This document shows, in pieces, positions 1 to 6,317 of a stretch of DNA of 13,364 nucleotides. The first letter of the stretch is position 1. Each line of letters opens with the position of its first letter. This DNA is from G020348385 sp964410125 (GTDB taxonomy: Bacteria > Acidobacteriota > Aminicenantia > Aminicenantales > Aminicenantaceae). Location: assembly GCA_964410125.1 (NCBI GenBank), contig CAYPGQ010000115.1, positions 1-13,364 of the forward strand, read 5' to 3'. The translations under genes and the position numbers were made by a program. The notes beneath the pieces were generated by a model that saw only the letters and a list, made by a program, of their open reading frames with translations, was not told where the DNA came from and ran no database searches.

Positions 1-1
1 C

Positions 2-379
2 ACCACAGGAGCAGCCAACGACTTTGAAAGAGCGACCGACATCGCCCGGAAAATGGTCTGTCAATACGGGATGTCCGATCTGGGTCCGTTGACCTTTGGC
101 GAGCGTGACGATCTCATTTTTCTCGGAAAAGATCTGGCCATGCATAAAAACTTCAGCGAAAAGACGGCCGAACTTATCGATATGGAAGTAAAAAAAATCA
201 TCACACGGAATTTCGAAAAATCTAAAGAACTTCTGGAAAAAAATAAAACAGCGCTTAAAACAATCGCAGAGGCATTGCTGGATAAGGAAATCCTCTCATC
301 GGAAGAAGTCAAAGATATAATTCAAGGAAATAAAAAGGGCCCAAGGAAAAAGGCAAAAGGGGACCCGGCAAAAGCGTAA
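2..379 (+). CDS. ftsH: ATP-dependent zinc metalloprotease FtsH, C-terminal end (5' truncated by window)
   Basis: The reading frame is open from base 2 and encodes about 125 residues of the C-terminal end of FtsH, a hexameric inner-membrane AAA+ zinc protease that degrades unassembled membrane proteins and short-lived regulators. The visible part begins TTGAANDFERATDIARKMV and continues through QYGMSDLGPLTF, which is the conserved helical part of the FtsH peptidase domain (family M41). The later stretch ELIDMEVKKII followed by a helical, Lys/Glu-rich tail is also typical of FtsH. The AAA domain and the HEXXH motif lie upstream of the window. An internal ATG at 53 is not the true start, because homology continues upstream of it to the window edge. 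The gene ends with a lysine-rich tail (GPRKKAKGDPAKA). folP follows after 3 nt, so ftsH probably heads or belongs to the folP-cdaA-cdaR-glmM transcription unit. Confidence 0.93.
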   Translation, partial: TTGAANDFERATDIARKMVCQYGMSDLGPLTFGERDDLIFLGKDLAMHKNFSEKTAELIDMEVKKIITRNFEKSKELLEKNKTALKTIAEALLDKEILSSEEVKDIIQGNKKGPRKKAKGDPAKA

Positions 380-382
380 GAA

Positions 383-1285
383 GTGAGAAAGAAGCCTATT
401 TTCGAGGTCAACGGCAAACAACACATATTGGGCCATAAAACCTGGTTCATGGGTGTCGTCAACATCACTCCCGATTCTTTTTCAGACCCTGGAGAATGTC
501 TTGACAAAGACAGGGCTTTGGAGAAAGGATTGGAGATGGAAAAACAAGGGGCAGATATTCTCGACATAGGGGGAGAAAGTTCCCGCCCGGGTTCTGATCC
601 GGTATCCGAAGAAGAAGAATTGAAACGCATCATCCCCGTCATCGCAGAACTCAGGAAAAGAACAAAGATCCTTATTTCGGTGGACACAACCAAGGCCAAG
701 GTGGCCGAAGAAGCTTTGGCCGCAGGGGCCGATATCATTAATGACATCAGCGCCTTCCGCTTCGACGACAGGATGCCGCTTTTGGTCTCTGACTCCGGAG
801 CGCCGGTTATCCTCATGCACATGAAGGGTGTGCCCAAAACCATGCAATCCAACCCTTATTACGAGGACTTGTATCAAGAAATTCGGTGTTTCCTGGAAGA
901 AAGAATCACAACGGCAACTGCTTACGGTATCCAAAGGGAAAAAATCATCATCGATCCGGGAATAGGATTCGGCAAAAGCATGAAGCATAACCTGGCCATC
1001 ATCAATAACATGCACTTTTTGGAAAACCTTGACCGACCGATCTTGTTGGGGATATCCCGCAAATCCTTCATCGGCAAAATCCTCAACCTTCCTCCCCAAG
1101 AAAGATCTGAAGGAACCATCGCCAGCGCTGTTTTATCCGTCCTCAAGGGCGCTCATATCTTGAGGGTTCACGACGTTGAACGCGTCAAAAGAGCGGTCAC
1201 AGTGGCCGAAGCCATCTTGAACGAGGACTTTGCTACCGACGCCGACGGGAGATCTGATAAGGAGAAATCAATCCAATATGCTTGA
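383..1285 (+). CDS. folP: Dihydropteroate synthase
   Basis: FolP condenses p-aminobenzoate with 6-hydroxymethyl-dihydropterin pyrophosphate to make dihydropteroate in cytosolic folate synthesis; it is the sulfonamide target. The 300-residue product is a complete TIM-barrel DHPS. GVVNITPDSFSD (about 24-35) is the first signature, DIGGESSRPG (61-70) the second, and SVDTTK (99-104) and INDISAF (119-125) supply pterin-contacting Asp and Asn. IIDPGIGFGKS (189-199) and GISRKSFIG (223-231) include the conserved Lys, and RVHD (261-264) is the C-terminal phosphate-binding Arg/His motif. Translation begins at GTG, 3 nt after the ftsH stop, with no strong Shine-Dalgarno sequence, which suggests coupling. 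The C terminus runs about 20 residues beyond the last barrel helix, and its last 8 bases overlap the cdaA start (ATGCTTGA). The ftsH-folP-cdaA order is a recurrent housekeeping arrangement. Confidence 0.96.
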   Translation: MRKKPIFEVNGKQHILGHKTWFMGVVNITPDSFSDPGECLDKDRALEKGLEMEKQGADILDIGGESSRPGSDPVSEEEELKRIIPVIAELRKRTKILISVDTTKAKVAEEALAAGADIINDISAFRFDDRMPLLVSDSGAPVILMHMKGVPKTMQSNPYYEDLYQEIRCFLEERITTATAYGIQREKIIIDPGIGFGKSMKHNLAIINNMHFLENLDRPILLGISRKSFIGKILNLPPQERSEGTIASAVLSVLKGAHILRVHDVERVKRAVTVAEAILNEDFATDADGRSDKEKSIQYA

Positions 1286-2045
1286 AAATATCTTCAACGC
1301 CCTGGCCAACTTCACACTTGGAGATTTTCTCGACATCCTCCTTGTCACCGTCATCCTGTACTCATTCTTCCGTTTGATCAAAGACACCAAAGCCTACCAG
1401 ATGGCCGTCGGCATCGCCATCGTCGGCCTGCTTTATCTGATTACCCAGTGGGGCAAGCTTGTTGTCTCCCACTGGATCATCGAAAAATTCATCATGTACT
1501 TGATTATCGCCATCATCGTGCTGTTCCAAGGGGAAATCCGGAGATTCCTGACAACCATCGGCTCCCGGTCTCTAAGAAAACCCATGACCCTCAAAGCCCT
1601 GTCGGAAAAAATGGAAGATGTTTTTCTTGCTGTGGATTATCTGGCCTCGAAAAAAATCGGAGCGTTGATCGCCATCGAGAAGGACATCTCTTTGAAGAGC
1701 TATTCTGACCGCGGCACTAAAATCGATGCCGCAGTAACAAAAGACCTGCTGGTCTCTATCTTTTTTCCCAACTCTCCCCTTCATGATGGTGCGGTGATAA
1801 TCAAAGGTGACAGGATCTTGTCCGCAGGTTGTCTTCTCCCCCTTCCTGCCACCCACAATTTGGGTGATGAATTTCTGGCCCGGACCAGGCACCTGGCTGC
1901 ATTGGGACTGAGTCAAGAGACAGATGCTTTGGTTATCATCGTGTCGGAAGAGGCCGGAACCATTTCCGTGGCCATAAGAGGTCGCTTGGAAAGAGGATTG
2001 GGGAAAAAGCAGCTTAAGGAAAAATTGATCAACTATTTGAAATAA
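1278..2045 (+). CDS. cdaA: Diadenylate cyclase CdaA (membrane c-di-AMP synthase)
   Basis: CdaA joins two ATP molecules into the second messenger c-di-AMP. The 255-residue product has three N-terminal membrane helices (about 17-34, 41-57 and 68-84) followed by a DisA_N/DAC domain (about 105-250). Catalytic signatures are LHDGAVII (168-175, holding the DGA motif) and SEEAGTISVA (223-232). The motif normally read as GTRHRAA is ARTRHLAA here (201-208), so the usual RHR is RHL. I chose the ATG at 1278 because a good Shine-Dalgarno (AAGGAGA, about 1258-1264) precedes it and MLENIF matches the usual N terminus. An in-frame ATG at 1230 would add 16 unrelated residues buried in folP. The start overlaps the folP stop by 8 nt; cdaR follows after 1 nt and then glmM, the classic cdaA-cdaR-glmM set in which the products interact. 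Activity is likely but not certain given the motif change. Confidence 0.93.
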   Translation: MLENIFNALANFTLGDFLDILLVTVILYSFFRLIKDTKAYQMAVGIAIVGLLYLITQWGKLVVSHWIIEKFIMYLIIAIIVLFQGEIRRFLTTIGSRSLRKPMTLKALSEKMEDVFLAVDYLASKKIGALIAIEKDISLKSYSDRGTKIDAAVTKDLLVSIFFPNSPLHDGAVIIKGDRILSAGCLLPLPATHNLGDEFLARTRHLAALGLSQETDALVIIVSEEAGTISVAIRGRLERGLGKKQLKEKLINYLK

Positions 2046-2046
2046 A

Positions 2047-2742
2047 ATGATAAGATTATTCAGACGGGTATTTTTACGAAACTGGGGACTCAAACTATTT
2101 TCCTTTATTATTGCCCTCGTCCTGTGGATAACACTCATTCCTGACGATAGAATCTTCGATGAAAAAATCCTAACCGTTCGTCTCGATGTTCACAACATCC
2201 CTCCCGGCATGGTATTGGTGGAAAGGCCCCCTTCCAACGTGAATGTCATAATCCGGGCCCCCAAAAGACGGATCGGTCAGTTCACGGACGCCAATGTCCA
2301 TGCAGTCCTGGACCTCCGTGAGGCACTGATTGATGTGCAGGATTATTATCTCAGCGAAAACATGGTCCGCACGCCTGAAGGAGCGGAGATCAAGGAAATC
2401 TTCCCGCCGCAGGTGAAACTGAAACTAGAGAAATATGTGGAGGAGATGCTGGAGGTGGAACCGGATGTGATAGGAGAACTCCCAGAAGGATTGGGAGTTG
2501 TAAAAATTGATGTGATTCCTCCACGGATTCGGGTAAGAGGGCCAGAGAGCAAAGTAAACAAAGAGGAGAAGGTGAGAACCACGCCGATCGATATCTCCAC
2601 GTTGACCAAACCCACAGAAGTGGAAGCCAGTCTCATCCTTCCTAATCCGGATTTGCGGTTGTCCTCATCCCACACAACGGTGAAGGTGCGGATCTTGATC
2701 CAGGAAATAAACGAACAAAAGCCCCCGGAGATAATAAAATAA
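2047..2742 (+). CDS. cdaR: YbbR-domain protein, CdaA regulator (CdaR-type)
   Basis: This is a membrane-anchored YbbR-domain protein. In Firmicutes the equivalent, CdaR, binds CdaA and modulates c-di-AMP synthesis. The 231 residues begin with a short basic segment and one transmembrane helix (about 13-31, GLKLFSFIIALVLWITLI). An extracytoplasmic part follows with two YbbR-like beta repeats, roughly 42-130 and 138-221. Typical elements are the first-repeat phrase HNIPPGMVL, the prolines in FPPQVKLKLEK at the end of repeat one, and IPPRIRVRGPESKV in repeat two. This is shorter than the four-repeat Bacillus protein but normal for many Gram-negative members. The ATG lies 1 nt after the cdaA stop without a clear Shine-Dalgarno sequence, so coupling to cdaA is likely. 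Its TAA stop overlaps the apparent ATA start of glmM (ATAA). Function is assigned mainly from family and gene order. Confidence 0.88.
   Translation: MIRLFRRVFLRNWGLKLFSFIIALVLWITLIPDDRIFDEKILTVRLDVHNIPPGMVLVERPPSNVNVIIRAPKRRIGQFTDANVHAVLDLREALIDVQDYYLSENMVRTPEGAEIKEIFPPQVKLKLEKYVEEMLEVEPDVIGELPEGLGVVKIDVIPPRIRVRGPESKVNKEEKVRTTPIDISTLTKPTEVEASLILPNPDLRLSSSHTTVKVRILIQEINEQKPPEIIK
2727..2742 (+). promoter_or_regulatory. Shine-Dalgarno and AUA start region of glmM overlapping the cdaR stop
   Basis: GGAG (2727-2730) is followed by 8 nt and then ATA (2739-2741), which is in frame with the conserved TKLFGTDG sequence of GlmM. The cdaR stop TAA occupies 2740-2742, giving a 4-base ATAA overlap. No standard start codon is available in this frame upstream of the FGTDG motif. 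AUA initiation is rare and usually weak, so this may hold GlmM output below that of its neighbours, or it may reflect a sequencing error for ATG. Confidence 0.6.
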
Positions 2743-4079
2743 CAAAACTCTTCGGAACAGATGGAATGAGGGGAGTTGCAGGCCAATTCCCTATGGACTA
2801 TTCTACGGTTTGTGTGCTGGGCGAAGCGCTGGTGAATTTGCTCCAGCAGGAGGGGCTTCCTCCCAAGGTGATAATCGGAAAAGACACCAGAAAATCGGGA
2901 AAATGGTTGGAGCAGGCGCTTTTTCAAGGAGTTGGATCCAAGAATGGAGAAGCCGTTTCTGCAGGGATAATTCCCACTTCGGCTGTTTCTTTCCTCACCA
3001 AAATGTACGACTTCTCGGCAGGAATTGTCATCTCGGCTTCTCATAATCCCTACCAGGACAACGGCATCAAAATTTTCTCCTCAGCAGGCATGAAAATACC
3101 TGAAACATGGGAAAAACGGCTGGAAGACGACATCCAGAGACTCCAGAGGCCGGTCGAACCCGAAATCATCCCTTTCGATCCGGAGCCGACTTTGGGACAA
3201 AAATACACAGAATTCCTGTTGAGCCGGTTCCCTGAGGGAAAAAACAAGCACAATATCAAGGTTGTTTTGGACTGTTCGAATGGAGCAAGTTCTGCTATAG
3301 CCCCGTTCGTTTTTCAATTACTGGGGTTTGAGGTCCTATCGATCAATTGTTCTCCCGATGGCAAAAACATTAACCTGGGCTGCGGATCCCTTCATCCGGA
3401 ACTCCTTGCCGGATATGTCACCAAAGTCAAAGCCGACATTGGTATCGCATATGATGGAGATGCAGACAGGGCCATCTGGGTGGATGAAAACGGCCAGGTC
3501 CTCAATGGAGACCACACCCTTTTTGTCCAGGGCCGATTCATGAAGGAAGAAGGATGTTTGAAATCCCACAGGGTTGTGGCAACCACGATGAGCAACATGG
3601 GTCTGGAAAAGGCTCTCGAAAAGCTGGATCTAAGCCTCATCCGTACCAAAGTGGGTGACCGATTCGTTTTGGAGGAGATGATCAAGTCAGGGGCTAATCT
3701 GGGAGGGGAGCAGTCGGGCCACACCATTTTTCTGGATGACTGCCCCACCGGCGATGGGATCCTGACCAGCATTAAAATGGCAGAAGCCATAGCCGCCAAA
3801 AAATCGTCCCTTTCCGAGCTTGTCAGAGATTACCAAGTGTACCCGCAGATCCATTTGAATGTGCCGGTTTCAAAAAAGGACAATTTTTCGCTCTATCCCG
3901 AAATCGTCAAAACCATGGAAGAGATCGAAGATCATCTAGGTGACAAGGGCCGGTTCAATCTCCGGTATTCTGGAACAGAGCCTTTGGCACGAATCATGGT
4001 TGAAGGCCAAAATCGGGAAGAGCTGGAAGATTTGGCAAATCGGATGGCTCAAGTTTTATCCAAATACCTCGGCTCCTGA
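2739..4079 (+). CDS. glmM: Phosphoglucosamine mutase GlmM (apparent AUA start)
   Basis: GlmM interconverts glucosamine-6-phosphate and glucosamine-1-phosphate on the route to UDP-GlcNAc. From ATA at 2739 the product has 446 residues, the usual family length. It shows the N-terminal FGTDGMRGVAG motif, the catalytic phosphoserine loop ISASHNPYQDNG (Ser101), the magnesium loop DGDADR (Asp239/241/243), the sugar-specificity motif GGEQSGH and the phosphate-binding RYSGTEPLARIM near the C terminus. No ATG, GTG or TTG lies in frame between the upstream stop at 2643 and the ATG at 2766. Starting at 2766 would remove FGTDG and place the serine at 92, whereas characterised enzymes have it near 100-102. 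A GGAG at 2727-2730 sits 8 nt before the ATA, and ATAA overlaps the cdaR stop as ATGA often does. The last codons and stop lie inside a repeat copy (4071 onward). The function is very secure; the exact start is inferred. Confidence 0.95.
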   Translation: MTKLFGTDGMRGVAGQFPMDYSTVCVLGEALVNLLQQEGLPPKVIIGKDTRKSGKWLEQALFQGVGSKNGEAVSAGIIPTSAVSFLTKMYDFSAGIVISASHNPYQDNGIKIFSSAGMKIPETWEKRLEDDIQRLQRPVEPEIIPFDPEPTLGQKYTEFLLSRFPEGKNKHNIKVVLDCSNGASSAIAPFVFQLLGFEVLSINCSPDGKNINLGCGSLHPELLAGYVTKVKADIGIAYDGDADRAIWVDENGQVLNGDHTLFVQGRFMKEEGCLKSHRVVATTMSNMGLEKALEKLDLSLIRTKVGDRFVLEEMIKSGANLGGEQSGHTIFLDDCPTGDGILTSIKMAEAIAAKKSSLSELVRDYQVYPQIHLNVPVSKKDNFSLYPEIVKTMEEIEDHLGDKGRFNLRYSGTEPLARIMVEGQNREELEDLANRMAQVLSKYLGS

Positions 4080-4306
4080 ATTATTTAAAAAAATTGTCGA
4101 TCCCATTCTTCAATAAAAAAATCAAATTTAAATATCCAAAAAATCTCATAATCGACAATTTTTACCCTGCGGGCGAGCCGATCTCACCGCATCGGCTGCG
4201 TTGCAACCCACTTGCGGTAGTTCACTACAGCTGCGTGGGCCACTGCCTTGCCGCTACAGCAATCTCGACTCGTAAATAATCCAGGCTCCTGAATTATTTA
4301 AAAAAA
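4071..4306. repeat. Structured repeat element bounded by 23-bp direct repeats
   Basis: An identical 23-bp stretch occurs at 4071-4093 and 4284-4306 (period 213), starting GGCTCCTGAATTATTT and ending in an A-run. The left copy carries the last two sense codons and the TGA of glmM. Between the copies there is no credible gene but much fold-back structure. A 13-bp perfect inverted repeat (4089-4101 with 4151-4163, AAAAATTGTCGAT) encloses a very AT-rich 49-nt loop. A hairpin GCCGAT/ATCGGC lies at 4177-4196. A longer two-part hairpin at 4207-4239 has CCCAC/GTGGG outside and GCGGTAG/CTACAGC inside around TTCA. The second half is much richer in GC than the first. This resembles a REP/MITE-type mobile repeat; no transposase is present here. 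Confidence 0.65.
4273..4300. repeat. 28-bp near-perfect palindrome at the right end of the glmM-pdxJ repeat
   Basis: TAAATAATCCAGG (4273-4285) and CCTGAATTATTTA (4288-4300) form 13-bp arms with one mismatch around a CT centre. The right arm belongs to the 23-bp direct repeat. No T-run follows on the + strand, so it is not a standard intrinsic terminator for glmM. It is better read as the end of the repeat element. Confidence 0.6.
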
Positions 4307-4331
4307 AATAGAACCGTCCCCTTTTTCCAGG

Positions 4332-4364
4332 TATAATGGTACAGGAAAAATTTGAAATGGAGGG
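4332..4364 (+). promoter_or_regulatory. Possible -10 box and ribosome binding site for pdxJ
   Basis: TATAAT (4332-4337) lies between the repeat element and pdxJ, and GGAGGG (4359-4364) lies 4-5 nt before the chosen ATG at 4369. I find no convincing -35 hexamer at the right distance; the sequence there reads GAACCGTCCCC. The ribosome binding site is solid, while the promoter rests on the -10 match and on separation from glmM by the repeat. Confidence 0.4.
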
Positions 4365-4368
4365 TAAT

Positions 4369-5079
4369 ATGAAACTTGCGGTCAATGTGGACCACATCGC
4401 CACCATAAGAGAAGCACGCCGGCACACTATCCCTGAACCTGTGTTTGCTGCGCTTTTAGCCGAGCAGGCCGGAGCAGAAGGGATCGTCTGCCATATCCGT
4501 TCGGATAGGCGGCACATAAAAGAACGGGATCTCCATTTACTCAAACAAACCGTAAAGACAAACCTCAACATTGAAATGGCTGCCACCGACGAAATGAAAC
4601 ACATTGCCATGGACATAAAACCAGACATCGTTTCCTTGGTTCCCGAACGGAATGAGGAAATAACTACAGAAGGCGGGCTGAATGTCCTCGCGAATGAAGA
4701 TCACCTCCAGGCTCACATCCAGGAGCTTAGACAGGCAGGGATAAGAGCAAGCATCTTTGTGGACCCAGATATCGACCAAATAGATGCATGCCAAAGAGTC
4801 GGAGTCGATCTGATCGAGATCAACACCGGGAAATACGCTGACTTGAAACCCGGGGAAAAACGCGATCAAGCATACGAAGAAATCGGACAGGCGGCCAGGA
4901 ATGGGGTCGAATCAGGATTGGAAATCCATGCCGGTCATGGGCTGGATTACTTCAATGTCAAGCCTGTAGCTGCCATCCCAGAGATTAAGGAATTCAGCAT
5001 CGGGTTTGCAATATTGGCAAGAGCGGCACTAGTCGGCATCGATAGGGCCGTGAGAGAAATGATCGCCCTTATCCAATGA
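4369..5079 (+). CDS. pdxJ: Pyridoxine 5'-phosphate synthase PdxJ
   Basis: PdxJ condenses 1-deoxy-D-xylulose 5-phosphate with 3-amino-2-oxopropyl phosphate to give pyridoxine 5'-phosphate, the last ring-forming step of DXP-dependent vitamin B6 synthesis. The 236-residue product has the family motifs in order: VNVDHIATIREAR (5-17), GIVCHIRSDRRHI (38-50, with catalytic His42), NIEMAAT (67-73, Glu69), LVPERNEEITTEGGL (90-104), EINTGKYA and IHAGHGLDYFNV (His190). I chose ATG 4369 because it has GGAGGG upstream and starts MKLAVNVDHIA as homologues do; an ATG at 4336 would add 11 residues of no homology. The motif usually written IGHAI near the C terminus reads IGFAI (Phe213), and LREDRRHI reads IRSDRRHI. 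The gene usually next in this order, acpS, is absent and an amidase follows after 10 nt. Confidence 0.95.
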   Translation: MKLAVNVDHIATIREARRHTIPEPVFAALLAEQAGAEGIVCHIRSDRRHIKERDLHLLKQTVKTNLNIEMAATDEMKHIAMDIKPDIVSLVPERNEEITTEGGLNVLANEDHLQAHIQELRQAGIRASIFVDPDIDQIDACQRVGVDLIEINTGKYADLKPGEKRDQAYEEIGQAARNGVESGLEIHAGHGLDYFNVKPVAAIPEIKEFSIGFAILARAALVGIDRAVREMIALIQ

Positions 5080-5089
5080 AAAAAAGATA

Positions 5090-6316
5090 ATGGATATCCG
5101 GATAAACCTTGATCGACTCATAAAGAATATCGAAGAGCTGGGACAGATCGGCCGGGACCCCAAAGGAGGGATAAGCCGTCCGTCTTTCAGTGGAGATGAT
5201 CTCGAAGCACGCGAATGGCTCAAGGACAGGATCAAAAACGCCGGACTCCAGGTCCGGCAAGATGGTGCAGGGAATATTTTTGGCCGATTGGAAGGAACGG
5301 GAAAAACGATAATGGCAGGCTCTCATATCGACACCGTGATCAACGGCGGGATGTTCGACGGTTCGATAGGTGTTCTTTCAGCGTTGGAATGTCTGAGGCG
5401 GATAAAGGAGGAAGGAGTCGAGAGGACAAAGCCGTTAGAAGTGGCCTCTTTTACAGATGAGGAAGGGAACCTGGTCGGCGACTTTCTCGGCAGCCGCACA
5501 TTTATCGCTCCACCAAAAAGAGAATTGTTGGAGAAAGGAAAAACCCAGTTCGGGATTCCGTTTGTGGATATTTTAAAAAATACGGAATTCAATATCGATG
5601 GCTTCATGGAAGCCCACAAACAAAGACCCGAGATAGAAACGTTTCTGGAAATCCATATCGAGCAGGGGCCTGTTCTCGAGACAGAAAATAAGCCGATAGG
5701 CATTGTGGAAGTTATTGCCGGGAAGAATTATTGGGTATGCCAATTCAGGGGAGAGGCGAGCCATGCCGGTACCACACCGTTCGAACTGCGCCACGATGCT
5801 CTGTTGGGTTTGGCCGATTTTGCCCTCAAGAGCACGCAATATGTGGCCACCCATCATTACGGCAGCATGCTGACCATAGGACGGGTCCAAGTCCACCCCG
5901 GAGCATTCACCATTGTTCCCGGACAGGTGGATTTCTCGCTGGATTTCCGCAGCACTTCCAAACAAATCCTGACAGAGCTGGAAAAGACATTGGCATCCAT
6001 GGCAAACGATGTGGCCTCCACCCGGGGATTGCAATTTTCATCCCGAGTCGTGGATAAAGCTGATCCTGTCGTCATCCCGGAAAAAATAATGGATATGATG
6101 AAAAAAGAGAGTGATAGACTAGGCTATGAGTACATAACACTTCCCAGTGGAGCCGGACATGATGCCCAGATTATTGCGTCTGTGGCTGAGCCCGGGATGA
6201 TCTTTATTCCTTGCGAGGACGGTATAAGCCACTCACCCAAGGAAAAGATCAAATGGGAGGATCTGGATAAAGGGGCAAATCTGCTGCTCCAGATGCTAGT
6301 GAAACTTTCCCGATAG
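5090..6316 (+). CDS. M20-family amidohydrolase (hydantoinase/carbamoylase, allantoate amidohydrolase type)
   Basis: This 408-residue protein belongs to the Zn-dependent M20 group containing N-carbamoyl-L-amino-acid hydrolases, allantoate amidohydrolases and beta-ureidopropionases. These enzymes cleave ureido or carbamoyl groups to free ammonia and CO2 or to expose an amino acid. Metal-ligand motifs are all present: AGSHIDTV (76-83, His79), GGMFDGSIG (86-94, Asp90), FTDEEGN (121-127, Glu124/125), EIHIEQGPVLE (187-197, His189) and the C-terminal GISHSPKE (His381). The dimerisation/lid part runs from about 210 to 325, with HAGTTPFELRHDA (225-237) and SGAGHDAQ (353-360) lining the active site. 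The sequence after EEG (NLVGDFLGSR) departs from the more common SRF form. Exact substrate cannot be read from sequence. It starts 10 nt after pdxJ with a poor Shine-Dalgarno and ends 1 nt from the opposing release-factor gene, leaving no room for a separate terminator. Confidence 0.88.
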   Translation: MDIRINLDRLIKNIEELGQIGRDPKGGISRPSFSGDDLEAREWLKDRIKNAGLQVRQDGAGNIFGRLEGTGKTIMAGSHIDTVINGGMFDGSIGVLSALECLRRIKEEGVERTKPLEVASFTDEEGNLVGDFLGSRTFIAPPKRELLEKGKTQFGIPFVDILKNTEFNIDGFMEAHKQRPEIETFLEIHIEQGPVLETENKPIGIVEVIAGKNYWVCQFRGEASHAGTTPFELRHDALLGLADFALKSTQYVATHHYGSMLTIGRVQVHPGAFTIVPGQVDFSLDFRSTSKQILTELEKTLASMANDVASTRGLQFSSRVVDKADPVVIPEKIMDMMKKESDRLGYEYITLPSGAGHDAQIIASVAEPGMIFIPCEDGISHSPKEKIKWEDLDKGANLLLQMLVKLSR

Positions 6317-6317
6317 G

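Noticed and set aside
322..852. Long minus-strand open frame opposite folP, and similar antisense frames opposite cdaA, glmM, the amidase and the dehydrogenase
   Set aside because: Each is the shadow of a well-supported gene on the other strand, with low-complexity translations rich in Ser, Phe or Arg and no recognisable domain.
1230..1277. Upstream in-frame ATG for cdaA
   Set aside because: It would add 16 residues unrelated to CdaA from within folP; the ATG at 1278 has a good Shine-Dalgarno and a homologous N terminus.
4094..4279. Open frame of 61 codons between glmM and pdxJ
   Set aside because: It lies wholly inside the hairpin-rich repeat element, has no ribosome binding site, and its composition follows the repeat structure.
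4336..4368. Upstream in-frame ATG for pdxJ
   Set aside because: The extra residues show no family similarity, and this ATG overlaps the TATAAT; the ATG at 4369 has GGAGGG at the right distance.
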